Shown piece by piece: positions 1 to 10,029 of a stretch of 64,000 nucleotides of DNA. The stretch's first letter is position 1, and every line of letters starts with the position of its first letter. The notes under the pieces were generated by a model. That model did not search any database. It was given only the letters and a program-made list of their open reading frames with translations, and was not told the origin of the DNA. The stretch is from an uncultured Anaerolineae bacterium (GTDB taxonomy: Bacteria > Chloroflexota > Anaerolineae > Anaerolineales > Villigracilaceae), in assembly GCA_937120535.1 (NCBI GenBank), contig CAKZJX010000011.1, positions 1 through 64,000 of the forward strand, given 5' to 3'. A program made the translations under genes and the position numbers.

Positions 1-81
1 CTGAAAATGCGATTGGTAAGGTGCAAGTTCTTACCCTGACGAACCGTCAGGACGATAGCGTTTGTCTAAACTCGAGTTATA

Positions 82-1056
82 ATATAACGTGAGTTCGGGA
101 TAGGGGGCTCGATGGGATAAACTTGGATTTGCGAAAACAAGCATTCCAAGGAGCCCATCATGGATAGTCTAACCGAATTATTTTGCGATGTCGAATGATT
201 TTTGCCAGTCCTTTGTACCCGTTTGGCGAAAGCAAATGCTTTCGGCAGGCGAACTACAGAGACAACGAGGGCGAAGTTTGAGCGTCAGCGAAATCATGAC
301 CATACTCATCCATTTTCACCAGTCGCATTATCGCACCTTCAAAGCGTACTACACGGAATATGTCCTGGTGCGTTTGCGAAAAGAATTTCCGGGACTGGTC
401 AGTTACAACCGTTTTGTGGGGTTTATTCCTTCCGTGTTGCTCTTCTTGTGCGTCTATCTACGTACTTCCTTGTTTGGGAACGTGTACTGGCATTTCGTTG
501 ATTCGACCGCCTTGACCGTGTGTAAACACCCAAGAATTCACTCACACAAGGAGTTTGCGGGGTTGGCTCAACGTGGTAAAACCTCCACCGGCTGGTTCTT
601 TGGCTTCAAGTTACACCTGATTTTCAATGACCGCGGCGAATTGCTCAATCTGATGCGTACCCCTGGCAATGTTGATGATCGCAAACCCGTTCCCAAGATG
701 GTTCGGAAGCTCTTCGGGAAACTATTTGGCGATAAAGGCTACATCTCCCAAACATTGCGAGACGAATTGCTGCGCACCTTCAATGTTGAATTGGCGACCG
801 GCGTTCGCTCCAACATGAAAAACCCCTCAGGCCCTTGATGGACAAATTACTGCTTCGCAAACGCGCCATTATTGAGACCATCATTGACCAACTTAAGAAC
901 ATTTCTCAAATTGAGCATTCACGCCTCCTAAGCCCAATCAACTTCTTAGTCAACCTGATCTGTGGGCTGATTGCTTATTGCCGCCAACCCAAGAAACCGT
1001 CCCTCGGGCTCAGCGCTCTGCCTGCGCTCGTCGCCTAACCCGAATTCACGTTATAT
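82..1056 (+). mobile_element. IS982-family insertion sequence, degenerate copy
   Basis: The element is bounded by an 18-bp terminal inverted repeat: ATATAACGTGAGTTCGGG at 82-99 and CCCGAATTCACGTTATAT at 1039-1056, with 17 of 18 positions matching. It contains one transposase gene of the IS982 type that carries two frameshifts, so this copy probably cannot move by itself. I could not define a convincing target duplication. The right end lies only 36 bp before the HIT gene and may have replaced its promoter. The 81 bases left of the element hold a small hairpin (36-50, CTGACG/CGTCAG) and nothing else I can name. Confidence 0.85.
160..1038 (+). pseudogene. IS982-family transposase, two frameshifts
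   Basis: The reading frame starts at ATG 160 ([12 protein letters not shown]) and stops at 196. The family sequence resumes in the next frame from about 197 ([10 protein letters not shown]), which implies one inserted base near 196. It then runs to TGA 836-838 after NMKN. The C-terminal part ([15 protein letters not shown] and onward to 1038) is in the -1 frame, which implies a lost base in the run AAAAACCCC at 818-826. Joined, the product is about 290 residues, the usual IS982 length, with the conserved [23 protein letters not shown] and FGDKGYIS blocks of the DDE domain. Two independent indels argue for decay, not programmed frameshifting. Confidence 0.85.
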
Positions 1057-1092
1057 AACGAAAGTCAATCAACCCAACTCGACTCGATTGCT

Positions 1093-1596
1093 ATGAAGCG
1101 ACTCACAACACCCTGGCGTAGGGCCTACATTGAAGGCCATCAAGAAGAAGGTTGTATTTTTTGCAATGCCTTGCGCAAAGAGGTGGACGATCATCAGAAC
1201 TTGATCGTTCATCGCGGACAGCGCGCCTTTGTCATCGTCAATTTGTATCCCTATACCAATGGTCATTTGATGATCGCACCCCTGGAGCATCAAGCGTCTT
1301 TGGAGTTCCTAGATGCGGAGACGCGGGCGGAAATCATGGAATTAACTGCGCAGGCCATAACCGTTCTGCGCGAGGTGTATCGCCCGCATGCTTTCAACAT
1401 CGGCGCAAATATCGGCAAGGCGGCCGGGGCAGGTGTGCCCGATCACGTTCACATGCATGTGGTGCCCCGCTGGATAGGCGATGCGAATTTTATGTCGGTG
1501 ATCGGGGGTACGCGTACGTTGCCGGAGACAGTGGAGGAAACCTATCGCCGGGTGAGGGAAGGGTGGCAGAAGAGGAGGCAGAATGCGGGAGGGTGA
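1093..1596 (+). CDS. HIT family nucleotide hydrolase/transferase
   Basis: This is a 167-residue histidine-triad protein. The triad is visible as HVHMHVVPRW near residue 118, preceded by DHV, and an N-terminal CIFC pair (about residue 20) is the zinc-binding CxxC seen in many bacterial HIT proteins. Length and the NLYPYTNGHLMI block fit the AP4A phosphorylase/HIT branch, which hydrolyses or transfers AMP from adenylated compounds in the cytosol. Exact substrate is not predictable. There is no clear Shine-Dalgarno before ATG 1093, and the upstream DNA belongs to the IS982 remnant, so expression may have changed. The membrane-protein gene 25 bp downstream may be cotranscribed. Confidence 0.88.
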   Translation: MKRLTTPWRRAYIEGHQEEGCIFCNALRKEVDDHQNLIVHRGQRAFVIVNLYPYTNGHLMIAPLEHQASLEFLDAETRAEIMELTAQAITVLREVYRPHAFNIGANIGKAAGAGVPDHVHMHVVPRWIGDANFMSVIGGTRTLPETVEETYRRVREGWQKRRQNAGG

Positions 1597-1621
1597 GGAT
1601 GGGCGGCGCACTGGGTAATGG

Positions 1622-2122
1622 ATGATGCGGTTGGTGGTGTTGACCTCGTTGATCGTCGGTTTCGGCAGCTTGGCTTGGGGGTATGAATTGGGCGGGCTGA
1701 CCGTTTGGCAGAGGCGATGGGTGTTGCTGGGAGTGTTGTGGGTGTTGGCTTACTTGGGACGTTTGGCTTGGTTTGGGGCGGTGGGGTTTTTGATCGCTTT
1801 TTCAGCGGCCAGCTATGGGGTGTGGATCGGGTTGCCGGCCGGCTGGATGATGGTTGGGGCAGTCGGCGCTTTGATTGCCTGGGATGGAGCCGATTTCGAA
1901 CATCGGTTGCGCATGGCTACGCCGCCAATCTCTACTCCTGGAGCGTTGCGGCGCCGGCATCTGCTGCGCTTGGCGATCTTGGCCGGCGGGATGTTGATCA
2001 TTACCCTAGCAGTGATGGCCTATCGAGGGCAGTTCTCGCCGGAGTGGGTGGGATATGCCGTGCTTCTTGCCGGGATAGGAGGCCAAGCGCTCCTCGATAG
2101 GATTCGGCCTGGGGAGGCGTGA
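1622..2122 (+). CDS. Hypothetical polytopic membrane protein
   Basis: This 166-residue protein is very hydrophobic, with about five predicted membrane segments (roughly residues 4-22, 30-48, 50-66, 72-90 and 113-133, with a sixth weak segment near 142-158). A short charged loop lies around residues 90-110. I recognise no family motif. It follows the HIT gene by 25 bp and starts at ATG 1622 or 1625. The position within a consistently plus-strand block supports a real gene, but the function is unknown. Confidence 0.6.
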   Translation: MMRLVVLTSLIVGFGSLAWGYELGGLTVWQRRWVLLGVLWVLAYLGRLAWFGAVGFLIAFSAASYGVWIGLPAGWMMVGAVGALIAWDGADFEHRLRMATPPISTPGALRRRHLLRLAILAGGMLIITLAVMAYRGQFSPEWVGYAVLLAGIGGQALLDRIRPGEA

Positions 2123-2177
2123 TCCGGTTTCGGGTTCGGGAAGGAGGCGCTCAAATCGTCTGGGTAGGCAATCAAGT

Positions 2178-2207
2178 TTGTCGAAACTTATGAAAGTGTG
2201 TTAGTAT
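2178..2207 (+). promoter_or_regulatory. Candidate sigma-70 promoter for the aminotransferase gene
   Basis: TTGTCG at 2178-2183 is followed after 18 bases by TAGTAT at 2202-2207, in an AT-rich patch that stands out from the surrounding sequence, about 29 bases before ATG 2236. Both boxes match the consensus at only 4 of 6 positions. Confidence 0.4.
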
Positions 2208-2235
2208 TTCAAAAAATTCTGTTCAGGTTGATGCT

Positions 2236-3585
2236 ATGTTCGATCTTCTCGATGAAGCCATTCTACCGCTCTCGCGCGAGCATGTGTTCTGGACATGGTC
2301 GGCTCAAGCAAAGGTCAACCCAATTGCAGTGAAGCGCGCGAAGGGGGTGTATTTCTGGGATATTCATGGCAAACGCTATTTGGATTTCAATTCGATGACC
2401 ATGTGCGTCAATATCGGTCATGGCGATGAGCGGGTGATCCGCGCCATCCAGGAGCAGGCGGCCGAGTTGACTTATGCTGCACCGGGGATGACCACTCGGA
2501 TTCGCGCTCTGGCGAGCAAGATGGTTGCCGAGGTTACGCCGGGTGGGCGGTTGAGCAAAGTGTTGTTTACCTTGGGCGGCGCCGACGCCAATGAGAATGC
2601 TATCAAGCTAGCGCGCGGGTATACCGGACGGTTCAAGATTTTGACGCGCTATCGCTCGTATCACGGCGCGACGATGGGGGCGATGGCGGCAACCGGCGAT
2701 CCACGGCGGCACATGTGGGAGCCGGGCGTGATGCCTGGGGTAGTGCACTTTCTCGATCCGTATCGTTATCGTTCAACCTTCCATCGCACTAACCCCGATA
2801 TTCCCGAAGCAGAATTTGCTCAGGATTATTTAAATCATCTGGAAGAGATCATCCAATACGAGGGGCCAGAGACGATTGCGGCGATCCTGATCGAGCCGGT
2901 CACCGGCACTAACGGTGTGATTATTCCGCCTGAGGGGTATATGCAGGGGGTGCGCGCTCTATGCGATAAGTATGGGATAGTCTTGATCGCCGATGAGGTG
3001 ATGAGCGGCTTTGGGCGTACCGGCAAATGGTTCGCAGTGGAACATTGGGATGTGATTCCGGACATCATCACAATGGCCAAGGGGTTGACCTCGGCTTATG
3101 CGCCACTGGGAGCCGTGGCGATGAAGCCGGAGATCGCTGCTGCGTTTAATGAGCGGGTCTTTGAAAGTGGACTGACGTATACTTCTCATCCGATCTCGCT
3201 GGCTGCTGCCGTGGCGAATATTCAAGCGATGAAGGAGGATCGTATTGTCGAACATACGGCGGCTATGGGGCCGGTGTTGAAGCGCATGTTGTCTGATCTG
3301 GCGGAGAGGCATCCTTCGGTGGGCGAGGTGCGTTCGATCGGGCTGTTCGGGATCATTGAGTTGGTTAGAGATCGAGCTACGAAAGAACCAATGGCACCGT
3401 GGAATGGCACTAGTCCGGCGATGATCGCCTTTCGGCAGTATTGTTTGGATCAGGGACTGTTCTTATATACCCATTGGCATACGGTCTTGATCATTCCACC
3501 ATTGATCATTGATGAGGCGCAGTTACAGGAAGGGGTAGATATCTTAGACCGAGCGCTGGAGATTACGGATCGGGTTGTGGCATGA
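2236..3585 (+). CDS. Class III PLP-dependent aminotransferase
   Basis: This 449-residue protein has the full class III (omega) aminotransferase signature. LIADEVMSGFGRTG (about residues 250-263) carries the PLP-binding Asp253, and TMAKGLTSAY carries the Schiff-base Lys282. SYHGATMGA near residue 141 and GGADANENAIKLAR near 114 are the phosphate and substrate regions. Family members transfer amino groups from omega-amines such as taurine, beta-alanine, GABA or ornithine to pyruvate or 2-oxoglutarate. The sequence looks closest to the taurine/beta-alanine:pyruvate type, but the substrate is an inference. The stop overlaps the next start by ATGA (3582-3585), so the two genes are translationally coupled. 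Confidence 0.9.
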   Translation: MFDLLDEAILPLSREHVFWTWSAQAKVNPIAVKRAKGVYFWDIHGKRYLDFNSMTMCVNIGHGDERVIRAIQEQAAELTYAAPGMTTRIRALASKMVAEVTPGGRLSKVLFTLGGADANENAIKLARGYTGRFKILTRYRSYHGATMGAMAATGDPRRHMWEPGVMPGVVHFLDPYRYRSTFHRTNPDIPEAEFAQDYLNHLEEIIQYEGPETIAAILIEPVTGTNGVIIPPEGYMQGVRALCDKYGIVLIADEVMSGFGRTGKWFAVEHWDVIPDIITMAKGLTSAYAPLGAVAMKPEIAAAFNERVFESGLTYTSHPISLAAAVANIQAMKEDRIVEHTAAMGPVLKRMLSDLAERHPSVGEVRSIGLFGIIELVRDRATKEPMAPWNGTSPAMIAFRQYCLDQGLFLYTHWHTVLIIPPLIIDEAQLQEGVDILDRALEITDRVVA

Positions 3586-5606
3586 ACGTCGGATATGCGA
3601 TATGGCTGATGGTAGCGGGGAGCTGCGCGCTGTTGGTGGCCTGGTTGGCTTGGCGACGGCGCTCGGCTCCTGGAGCGCTTTCTTTGACGAGTATGATGTT
3701 GGCCATGGCGATCTGGGCATTGGCGTATGGGTTTTTCTGGTTGACCGAGGAGATCGCCTGGCGGACGTTTTGGTTGTATACGATGCATCTCGGCATGATC
3801 GTCATGCCGATTGCGTTTCTGGTGATGGTGCAGCAGTTCTTGGGGCGGAGTCATTGGTTGACGCCTTGGGCTTACTTGCTACTTTCGGTTATTCCTTCGT
3901 TAACGTTGGCTTTGTTGGTGACCGACTCGCTCCACGGTTTGTTCTTTGGGGGTGAGCTGGTAGATGGAAGGTTTTCTCTTTTGCGTGGGGGACCATGGTT
4001 TTATGTCTTTCTTGTGTATTCGTATGCATTGTTGGCTATCGGATCGTTCCAACTGGCCTGGAACTATTTTCGTTTGGCGCCGTTCTATCGTGGGCAGACG
4101 CGCATTCTGTTGATCGGGGTTTTGTTTCCCTGGCTGTTGAACGCTGTAGAATTGATGGGCTGGAATCCACTGCCCGACTTGGATTGGACGCCTATGGGGT
4201 TTGTGATCACGGGTATCCTGTTTGCCTATGGGTTTTTTGGGTATCGGATGATGGAGCTGGTTCCGATTGCCCGCGATATGTTGGTGGAAAATATGGATGA
4301 TGCTATTGTTGTGGTGGATACCCAAGAGCGTATTGTGGATCTTAACTCGCGAGCGATGCAGCTGGCTGATGTGGGGGTGGAGATGGTGTATGGAAAGACT
4401 CTCCACGAGGTGTTCTCAAAACACGCTCATTTGGTAGAAGAGTATCGTCATCGGCAAGGCCGATTTGAGGTGCGGTTGGGGCGGGCGCCGTTCTGGTATG
4501 TTGATTTGCGAGTGATGGAGTTGCGCGATCGACGCGGGGAAATGGTGGGTCATCTCATCACCTGGCGAAATATCACTTCCCAGAAGCGGATGGAAGAACG
4601 ACTGCGCTTGTTTTTCCGCATTGTGGAACAGAGCCCGGTGGCCATTTTGATTGCTGATCCGGAAGGAATGGTTGAGTACGTCAATCCCCGCTTTACTCAG
4701 TTAACCGGTTATACGTCGGATGATCTGCGCAATCGTAGTTTGTGGACGTTGCAGGTTTCTTCGGAGGATCCCGACTACAAAACGATTTGGGAAACAGTGA
4801 AAGGTGGCACCGTTTGGGAAGGGGAGATGGTGAAGCAGAAGAAGAACGGCGAGGTGTATTGGGCTTTGGAAGTGATGGCGCCGGTTCTAGACGATGGGGA
4901 TGTTAGCCACATTATTGTTATTCAGCAAGACATCACCAAAAGCAAGGAGGCGGAAGAGCAGTTGCTGGTGTTGAATGAGCGTTTGCATGCCAAGTTGCAG
5001 GAGATCGAGCAATTGCACGAACAGTTGCGCGAGGAGGCGATACGAGATAGTCTAACGCGTTTGTTTAATCGTCGCTATATGGAGGAAACGCTGGAGCGCG
5101 AGATTGCCCGCCTGGGACGGATAGCTCAGCCGCTGAGCGTGGTGATGATGGATGTCGATCGTTTTAAGTCCGTCAACGATACGTTTGGTCATCAGGCCGG
5201 CGATGTGATCTTGCAAACGTTGGGGGCGATGTTGCTTGATACGTCACGCTTGAGCGATATTGCTTGTCGCTTTGGGGGGGACGAGTTGTTAGTGGTCATG
5301 CCCGAGGCGACGACAGAGGCGGCCCGAATGCGCGCTGAGGAGTGGCGCATGACGTTTGGGGAGATGACGTTTACGTTTGGGGACGCTGCCGTTCGTTTGA
5401 GTTTGTCGTTGGGTGTGGCGTCTTTCCCGGCGCATGCTCAGACAGCTAGCGAGTTGCTGATCGCCGTCGATCGTGCGTTGTATCGGGCGAAAACCCGACG
5501 CAATCGGGTGGTGGTGTACGATCCGGCGAGCATGGCCGGCTCAATACGGCGTTCTGAGGAGGTTCGGCTGGCAGGACGAGCAAGTAGGGGTAATACACGA
5601 GGATGA
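3582..5606 (+). CDS. 7TM-PAS-PAS-GGDEF diguanylate cyclase-like sensor
   Basis: This is a 674-residue membrane sensor. Residues 1-220 form a seven-helix input module like the histidine-kinase 7TM domain. Two PAS domains follow (about 235-340 and 345-460; the second has FRIVEQSPVAILIADPEG and a PAC segment ending QQDITKSKEAEEQL), then a short coiled coil and a GGDEF domain (about 500-655). The active-site loop reads GGDEL (565-569), so the last position departs from GGD/EEF. An RxxD inhibitory site (RLSD, 556-559) is present at the normal distance. It probably makes cyclic di-GMP in response to a membrane or ligand signal. No EAL domain is present. It is coupled to the aminotransferase gene by a 4-bp overlap. 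Confidence 0.88.
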   Translation: MNVGYAIWLMVAGSCALLVAWLAWRRRSAPGALSLTSMMLAMAIWALAYGFFWLTEEIAWRTFWLYTMHLGMIVMPIAFLVMVQQFLGRSHWLTPWAYLLLSVIPSLTLALLVTDSLHGLFFGGELVDGRFSLLRGGPWFYVFLVYSYALLAIGSFQLAWNYFRLAPFYRGQTRILLIGVLFPWLLNAVELMGWNPLPDLDWTPMGFVITGILFAYGFFGYRMMELVPIARDMLVENMDDAIVVVDTQERIVDLNSRAMQLADVGVEMVYGKTLHEVFSKHAHLVEEYRHRQGRFEVRLGRAPFWYVDLRVMELRDRRGEMVGHLITWRNITSQKRMEERLRLFFRIVEQSPVAILIADPEGMVEYVNPRFTQLTGYTSDDLRNRSLWTLQVSSEDPDYKTIWETVKGGTVWEGEMVKQKKNGEVYWALEVMAPVLDDGDVSHIIVIQQDITKSKEAEEQLLVLNERLHAKLQEIEQLHEQLREEAIRDSLTRLFNRRYMEETLEREIARLGRIAQPLSVVMMDVDRFKSVNDTFGHQAGDVILQTLGAMLLDTSRLSDIACRFGGDELLVVMPEATTEAARMRAEEWRMTFGEMTFTFGDAAVRLSLSLGVASFPAHAQTASELLIAVDRALYRAKTRRNRVVVYDPASMAGSIRRSEEVRLAGRASRGNTRG

Positions 5607-5630
5607 CAGGGCGTCTGTCAGCATGGCAAG

Positions 5631-6611
5631 ATGGTTATAGAATTCCATGGAAAGCAAGGTGTGATGAAGATGATCAATGGAAGCAACGGTAATCATGTGA
5701 AGGTTTTGATCTTAGGTTCCGGGCCGGCGGGTCTTTCGGCGGCGTTGTATGCCGCACGAGCGGAACTGGCTCCGTTGGTCTTAATGGGTACCCAATTGGG
5801 AGGGCAGGCGGCGCTGACGTATATCATCGAGAATTATCCTGGTTTCCCAAAGGGGGTTGGTGGAGCGGAGTTGGGCGAGCTGTTCCAGAAGCAAGCCGAG
5901 CACTTTGGAGCGCGGATGGAGTTTGATACCGCCACGGCCGTGGATCTCTCGCAGCGACCGTTCAAAGTTACGACCGAGATGGGCGAGTATCTGGCCGATA
6001 CCTTGATCATCACAACGGGGGCCAGTCCGGTTCACCTGAACGTGCCTGGGGAGGATGCCTTCCTGGGTCGTGGGGTATCGTATTGTGCGACCTGTGATGG
6101 AGCGTTCTTCAAGGACAAGCGCGTGGTGGTGGTCGGCGGCGGAGATAGCGCCCTGGAGGAAGGCCTGTTCCTGACGCGCTATGCCACTTCGGTGACGATC
6201 GTGCATCGCCGTAATCAGTTGCGGGCCGGCGCGATTTTGCAAAAGCGGGCCAGGGAGAATCCCAAGATCCAGTTCATCTGGAACACGGTGGTGACCGAGA
6301 TCATGGGCCAGGAGAAGGTGGAAGCAGTCCGTCTGAAAAATGTTGAAACGGGCGAGGAGACCATCTTTGAGACCGACGGCGTCTTCATTTTCATCGGTCA
6401 CACGCCGAATTCACAGCTTTTCCAGGGACAATTGCAGATGGATGAGCGCGGCTACATCGTGGTCGATCATCTGATGCAGACCAGTGTGCCGGGCGTGTTC
6501 GCCGCAGGCGAGGTGGCCGATCCCCATTTCCGGCAGGTGGTCACCTCGGCCGGCATGGGCGCTGCTGCGGCCATTCAGGCCACTCGTTTCCTTCAGACCC
6601 AGTCCAACTGA
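5631..6611 (+). CDS. trxB: Thioredoxin reductase (NADPH)
   Basis: The enzyme reduces thioredoxin with NADPH through FAD and a redox disulfide. FAD-binding GSGPAGLSAALYAA lies near the N terminus, the CATC redox pair is at Cys152/Cys155 (numbered from 5631), the NADPH-binding VVVVGGGDSALEEG follows, and the C-terminal FAD motif ends GVFAAGEVAD. Length (326 residues) is normal. ATG 5631 has only a weak ribosome site. ATG 5664, just after AAGCAAGG, would give a 315-residue protein starting MKMINGS and is equally likely. A strong terminator follows. Confidence 0.93.
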   Translation: MVIEFHGKQGVMKMINGSNGNHVKVLILGSGPAGLSAALYAARAELAPLVLMGTQLGGQAALTYIIENYPGFPKGVGGAELGELFQKQAEHFGARMEFDTATAVDLSQRPFKVTTEMGEYLADTLIITTGASPVHLNVPGEDAFLGRGVSYCATCDGAFFKDKRVVVVGGGDSALEEGLFLTRYATSVTIVHRRNQLRAGAILQKRARENPKIQFIWNTVVTEIMGQEKVEAVRLKNVETGEETIFETDGVFIFIGHTPNSQLFQGQLQMDERGYIVVDHLMQTSVPGVFAAGEVADPHFRQVVTSAGMGAAAAIQATRFLQTQSN

Positions 6612-6626
6612 GCGTCTTATCGTGGA

Positions 6627-6665
6627 GAGGAATTTTCCTGAAGCAAAGGAGAATTCCTCTTTTTT
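6627..6665 (+). terminator. Rho-independent terminator after trxB
   Basis: A 13-bp stem starting GAGGAATT and ending AATTCCTC (12 pairs plus one G-U), with a short loop, is followed directly by TTTTTTAT. It lies 16 bases after the trxB stop codon. Confidence 0.92.
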
Positions 6666-6754
6666 ATCGCTGCATCTTGCACCACTACGTTTGCCCTTTT
6701 TTGGGTTTTAGAGCGGTATCTAGCAGTTTGATGACCACTTGAACCAGCACGTAA

Positions 6755-7804
<1,050 letters not shown>

Positions 7805-7840
7805 GCGGTTGTTGCCTGACGCCGAGCGTTTCTAAAGAAA

Positions 7841-7887
7841 GGGGAGATTGCTCGCCTGTGCGGTGAGCCTACCGCTTTGTTTCCCCT
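7841..7887 (+). promoter_or_regulatory. Hairpin between mdh and citrate synthase
   Basis: GCTCGCC and GGTGAGC form an inner stem, enclosed by GGGGA/TCCCC. No T-run follows, so this may be an RNA processing or leader element of the downstream gene instead of a terminator. Purely structural evidence. Confidence 0.3.
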
Positions 7888-7917
7888 CATACAAATTTGA
7901 CGTTGTAAAGGAGTGGA

Positions 7918-9246
7918 ATGATGACTCTGCGCGATAAGATTGCTCAGCAACTCCCGGCCTGGCGGGAGCGATTCCGCGCTCTGAGCAAGGAATATGCGGA
8001 TGTGGTGGTAGACCAGGTGACGGTGGGACAAATTGTCGGCGGAATGCGCGATATTAAAGCCCTGCTGACCGATATTTCCTACGTGGATCCGGCAGAAGGG
8101 ATTCGTTTTCGTGGTCTTTCCATTCCTGAGGTGTTACGTCTCCTCCCTCGCCGTTCGGGCGATGAAATCCCGCTGGTGGGCGGCTTATATTATCTGTTGA
8201 TGGTTGGCGAGGTGCCAACCTTGGATCAGGCGCTGGCCGTGGAAACCGAGTGGGCGCGCCGAGCAGAGATGCCCGAGTATGTGCATTGCATCTTGCAAGA
8301 GATGCCGAGCGACACGCACCCGATGATCCTATTCGCCCAGGCTGTGGTGGCTATGGCGCGCGATTCGATCTTCACGAAGAAGTATCATGAAGGGATGAAA
8401 AAAGACGCTTATTGGGAGCCGGCCCTGGAGGACAGTCTCAATCTAACAGCTCGCTTGCCGGTCATCGCTGCCTTTATCTACCGAATGAAATATTTCGGCG
8501 AAACAGAACGGCCTCACTACGATCCTGAATTGGATTATGGGGCGAATTTTGCTCGGATGATCAAGGCCGAAGATCAGAAAGGATACGCCGAACTTTCGCG
8601 GTTGTACTTTATCTTGCACAGCGATCACGAGTCGGGGAATGTGTCGGCTCATGCCACTCACTTGGTTGGATCGACGTTGTCGGATATTTACCTGGCGTTT
8701 GCCGCCGGCCTGAGCGGCCTGGCCGGCCCCTTGCACGGTTTAGCCAATCAAGAATGCTTGGCTTGGCTGCTGGAGGTCTACCAGAAGTTTGGCGGCGTAC
8801 CCACCCGAGAGCAACTGTATCAATTTGCTTGGGATACGCTCAACAGCGGCAAGGTGATCCCGGGCTATGGCCATGCGGTGCTACGCGTGCCCGATCCACG
8901 CTTCACCGCTCAGATGGAATTCGCCAAGGCCCATTTCCCGGATGATGACCTGGTTCGTCTGGCAGACCTGGTCTTCCAAGTGGCGCCCACGGTGCTCAAA
9001 GAGCAGGGGAAGGCCAAAAACCCGGCGCCCAATGTGGACGCCATCTCCGGCGCGTTGCAATACCACTATGGGGTACGCCAGTTCGATTTCTACACTGTCC
9101 TGTTCGGCGTGGGGCGTGCTTTGGGGGTGACGGCCAATTACGTATGGGCGCGCGCCCTGGGTCAACCGATTGAGCGGCCGAAGTCGGTGACCACTGCTAT
9201 GCTTGAGGAAATGGTCAAGAAGGCCAAACAGCCAAGCGCACCATGA
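7918..9246 (+). CDS. gltA: Citrate synthase, mitochondrial-type
   Basis: Condenses oxaloacetate and acetyl-CoA. The 442-residue length and the block around residues 234-275 (HSDHESGNVSAHA, then GLAGPLHGLANQE) match the long eukaryotic/mitochondrial class, not the short hexameric bacterial type. Catalytic residues are visible as His273 (GPLHGLAN), His319 (GYGHAVLR) and a C-terminal aspartate near 390 (QFDFYT). AAAGGAG lies before ATG 7918/7921. It sits 113 bp after mdh, giving a two-step TCA unit. Confidence 0.94.
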   Translation: MMTLRDKIAQQLPAWRERFRALSKEYADVVVDQVTVGQIVGGMRDIKALLTDISYVDPAEGIRFRGLSIPEVLRLLPRRSGDEIPLVGGLYYLLMVGEVPTLDQALAVETEWARRAEMPEYVHCILQEMPSDTHPMILFAQAVVAMARDSIFTKKYHEGMKKDAYWEPALEDSLNLTARLPVIAAFIYRMKYFGETERPHYDPELDYGANFARMIKAEDQKGYAELSRLYFILHSDHESGNVSAHATHLVGSTLSDIYLAFAAGLSGLAGPLHGLANQECLAWLLEVYQKFGGVPTREQLYQFAWDTLNSGKVIPGYGHAVLRVPDPRFTAQMEFAKAHFPDDDLVRLADLVFQVAPTVLKEQGKAKNPAPNVDAISGALQYHYGVRQFDFYTVLFGVGRALGVTANYVWARALGQPIERPKSVTTAMLEEMVKKAKQPSAP

Positions 9247-9286
9247 GCCACCATACCCGTGTGGAGCGTTGGGGGCAGGGTGCAGC

Positions 9287-9994
9287 GTGAAGGACGCAGT
9301 GGCATGGGGCGTGATCGGACTTCTCTTGTTGGGAACGGCGGCCTGCCTCCCAACAGAAGCAGATCGTATGCTGAATGAGGGGCTTATGCCGGTTCGCTAT
9401 CTGGCCCTAGGGGATTCATACACCATCGGGGCCGGCGTAGAGGAAGCACAGCGCTGGCCCAATCAGTTGGCCGAGCGCTTGCGCTCTCGTGGCTATGAGA
9501 TGGAAGTAACCATCGTAGCCCAGTCCGGCTGGACGGTTCAGGAGTTACTGCGCGGCATGCGAGAACAGGCGTTGCAGCCGCCGTATGACTTGATCTCGCT
9601 GTTGATCGGGGCCAACGATCAGTTTCGAGGGTATGATCCGGAACAGTATCGCAAGCACTTTGCTCGGGCGTTGGGCGAAGTGTTGGAATATGCTGGGAGC
9701 GATGCCGGGCGGGTAATCGTGGTGTCGATCCCCGATTGGGGTGTCACGCCGGCTGCAGGCGGTTTGGATCGGGCGCGTATTGCTCGCGAGATCGACGCTT
9801 TCAATTCCATTAACCGTGAAGAAGCGCTGCTGGTCGGGGCGTGGTATGTCGATGTAACGGCCATCTCTCGACAAGCCGAGCATGACCTTTCTCTGTTGGT
9901 CCTAGACGGCCTACATCCTTCAGAGAAGATGTATTCGTTATGGGTCGAAATCATCCTGCCATATGCCGAGTCGGCTCTGCAAGAAAGAAACTGA
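9287..9994 (+). CDS. SGNH/GDSL hydrolase lipoprotein
   Basis: GTG 9287 is chosen because it gives a clean lipoprotein signal, MKDAVAWGVIGLLLLGTAAC, with the modified cysteine at residue 20; longer in-frame starts overlap citrate synthase. The mature part has the SGNH blocks: ALGDSYTIGAG (nucleophile Ser), the glycine of block II, GANDQ (block III Asn) and DGLHPSE (catalytic Asp and His). It is therefore a surface-anchored esterase or acyl hydrolase of unknown substrate. It begins 40 bp after the citrate synthase stop. Confidence 0.88.
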   Translation: MKDAVAWGVIGLLLLGTAACLPTEADRMLNEGLMPVRYLALGDSYTIGAGVEEAQRWPNQLAERLRSRGYEMEVTIVAQSGWTVQELLRGMREQALQPPYDLISLLIGANDQFRGYDPEQYRKHFARALGEVLEYAGSDAGRVIVVSIPDWGVTPAAGGLDRARIAREIDAFNSINREEALLVGAWYVDVTAISRQAEHDLSLLVLDGLHPSEKMYSLWVEIILPYAESALQERN

Positions 9995-10000
9995 TATAAT
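9995..10000 (+). promoter_or_regulatory. Candidate -10 box
   Basis: A perfect TATAAT lies just after the SGNH gene and 30 bases before ATG 10030. No convincing -35 box is present at 16-18 bases upstream. Confidence 0.4.
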
Positions 10001-10029
10001 CTGAGCCAAGAGCTCAGGAGAGCGTGCCA

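Noticed and set aside
818-838. Programmed -1 frameshift in the IS982 transposase
   Set aside because: GAAAAAC is not a full X-XXY-YYZ slippery heptamer, and a second frameshift near 196 already breaks the gene, so decay is the simpler reading.
69-1086. Target-site duplication of the IS982 copy
   Set aside because: ACTCGA occurs on both sides but at different distances from the terminal repeats, so it does not define a duplication.
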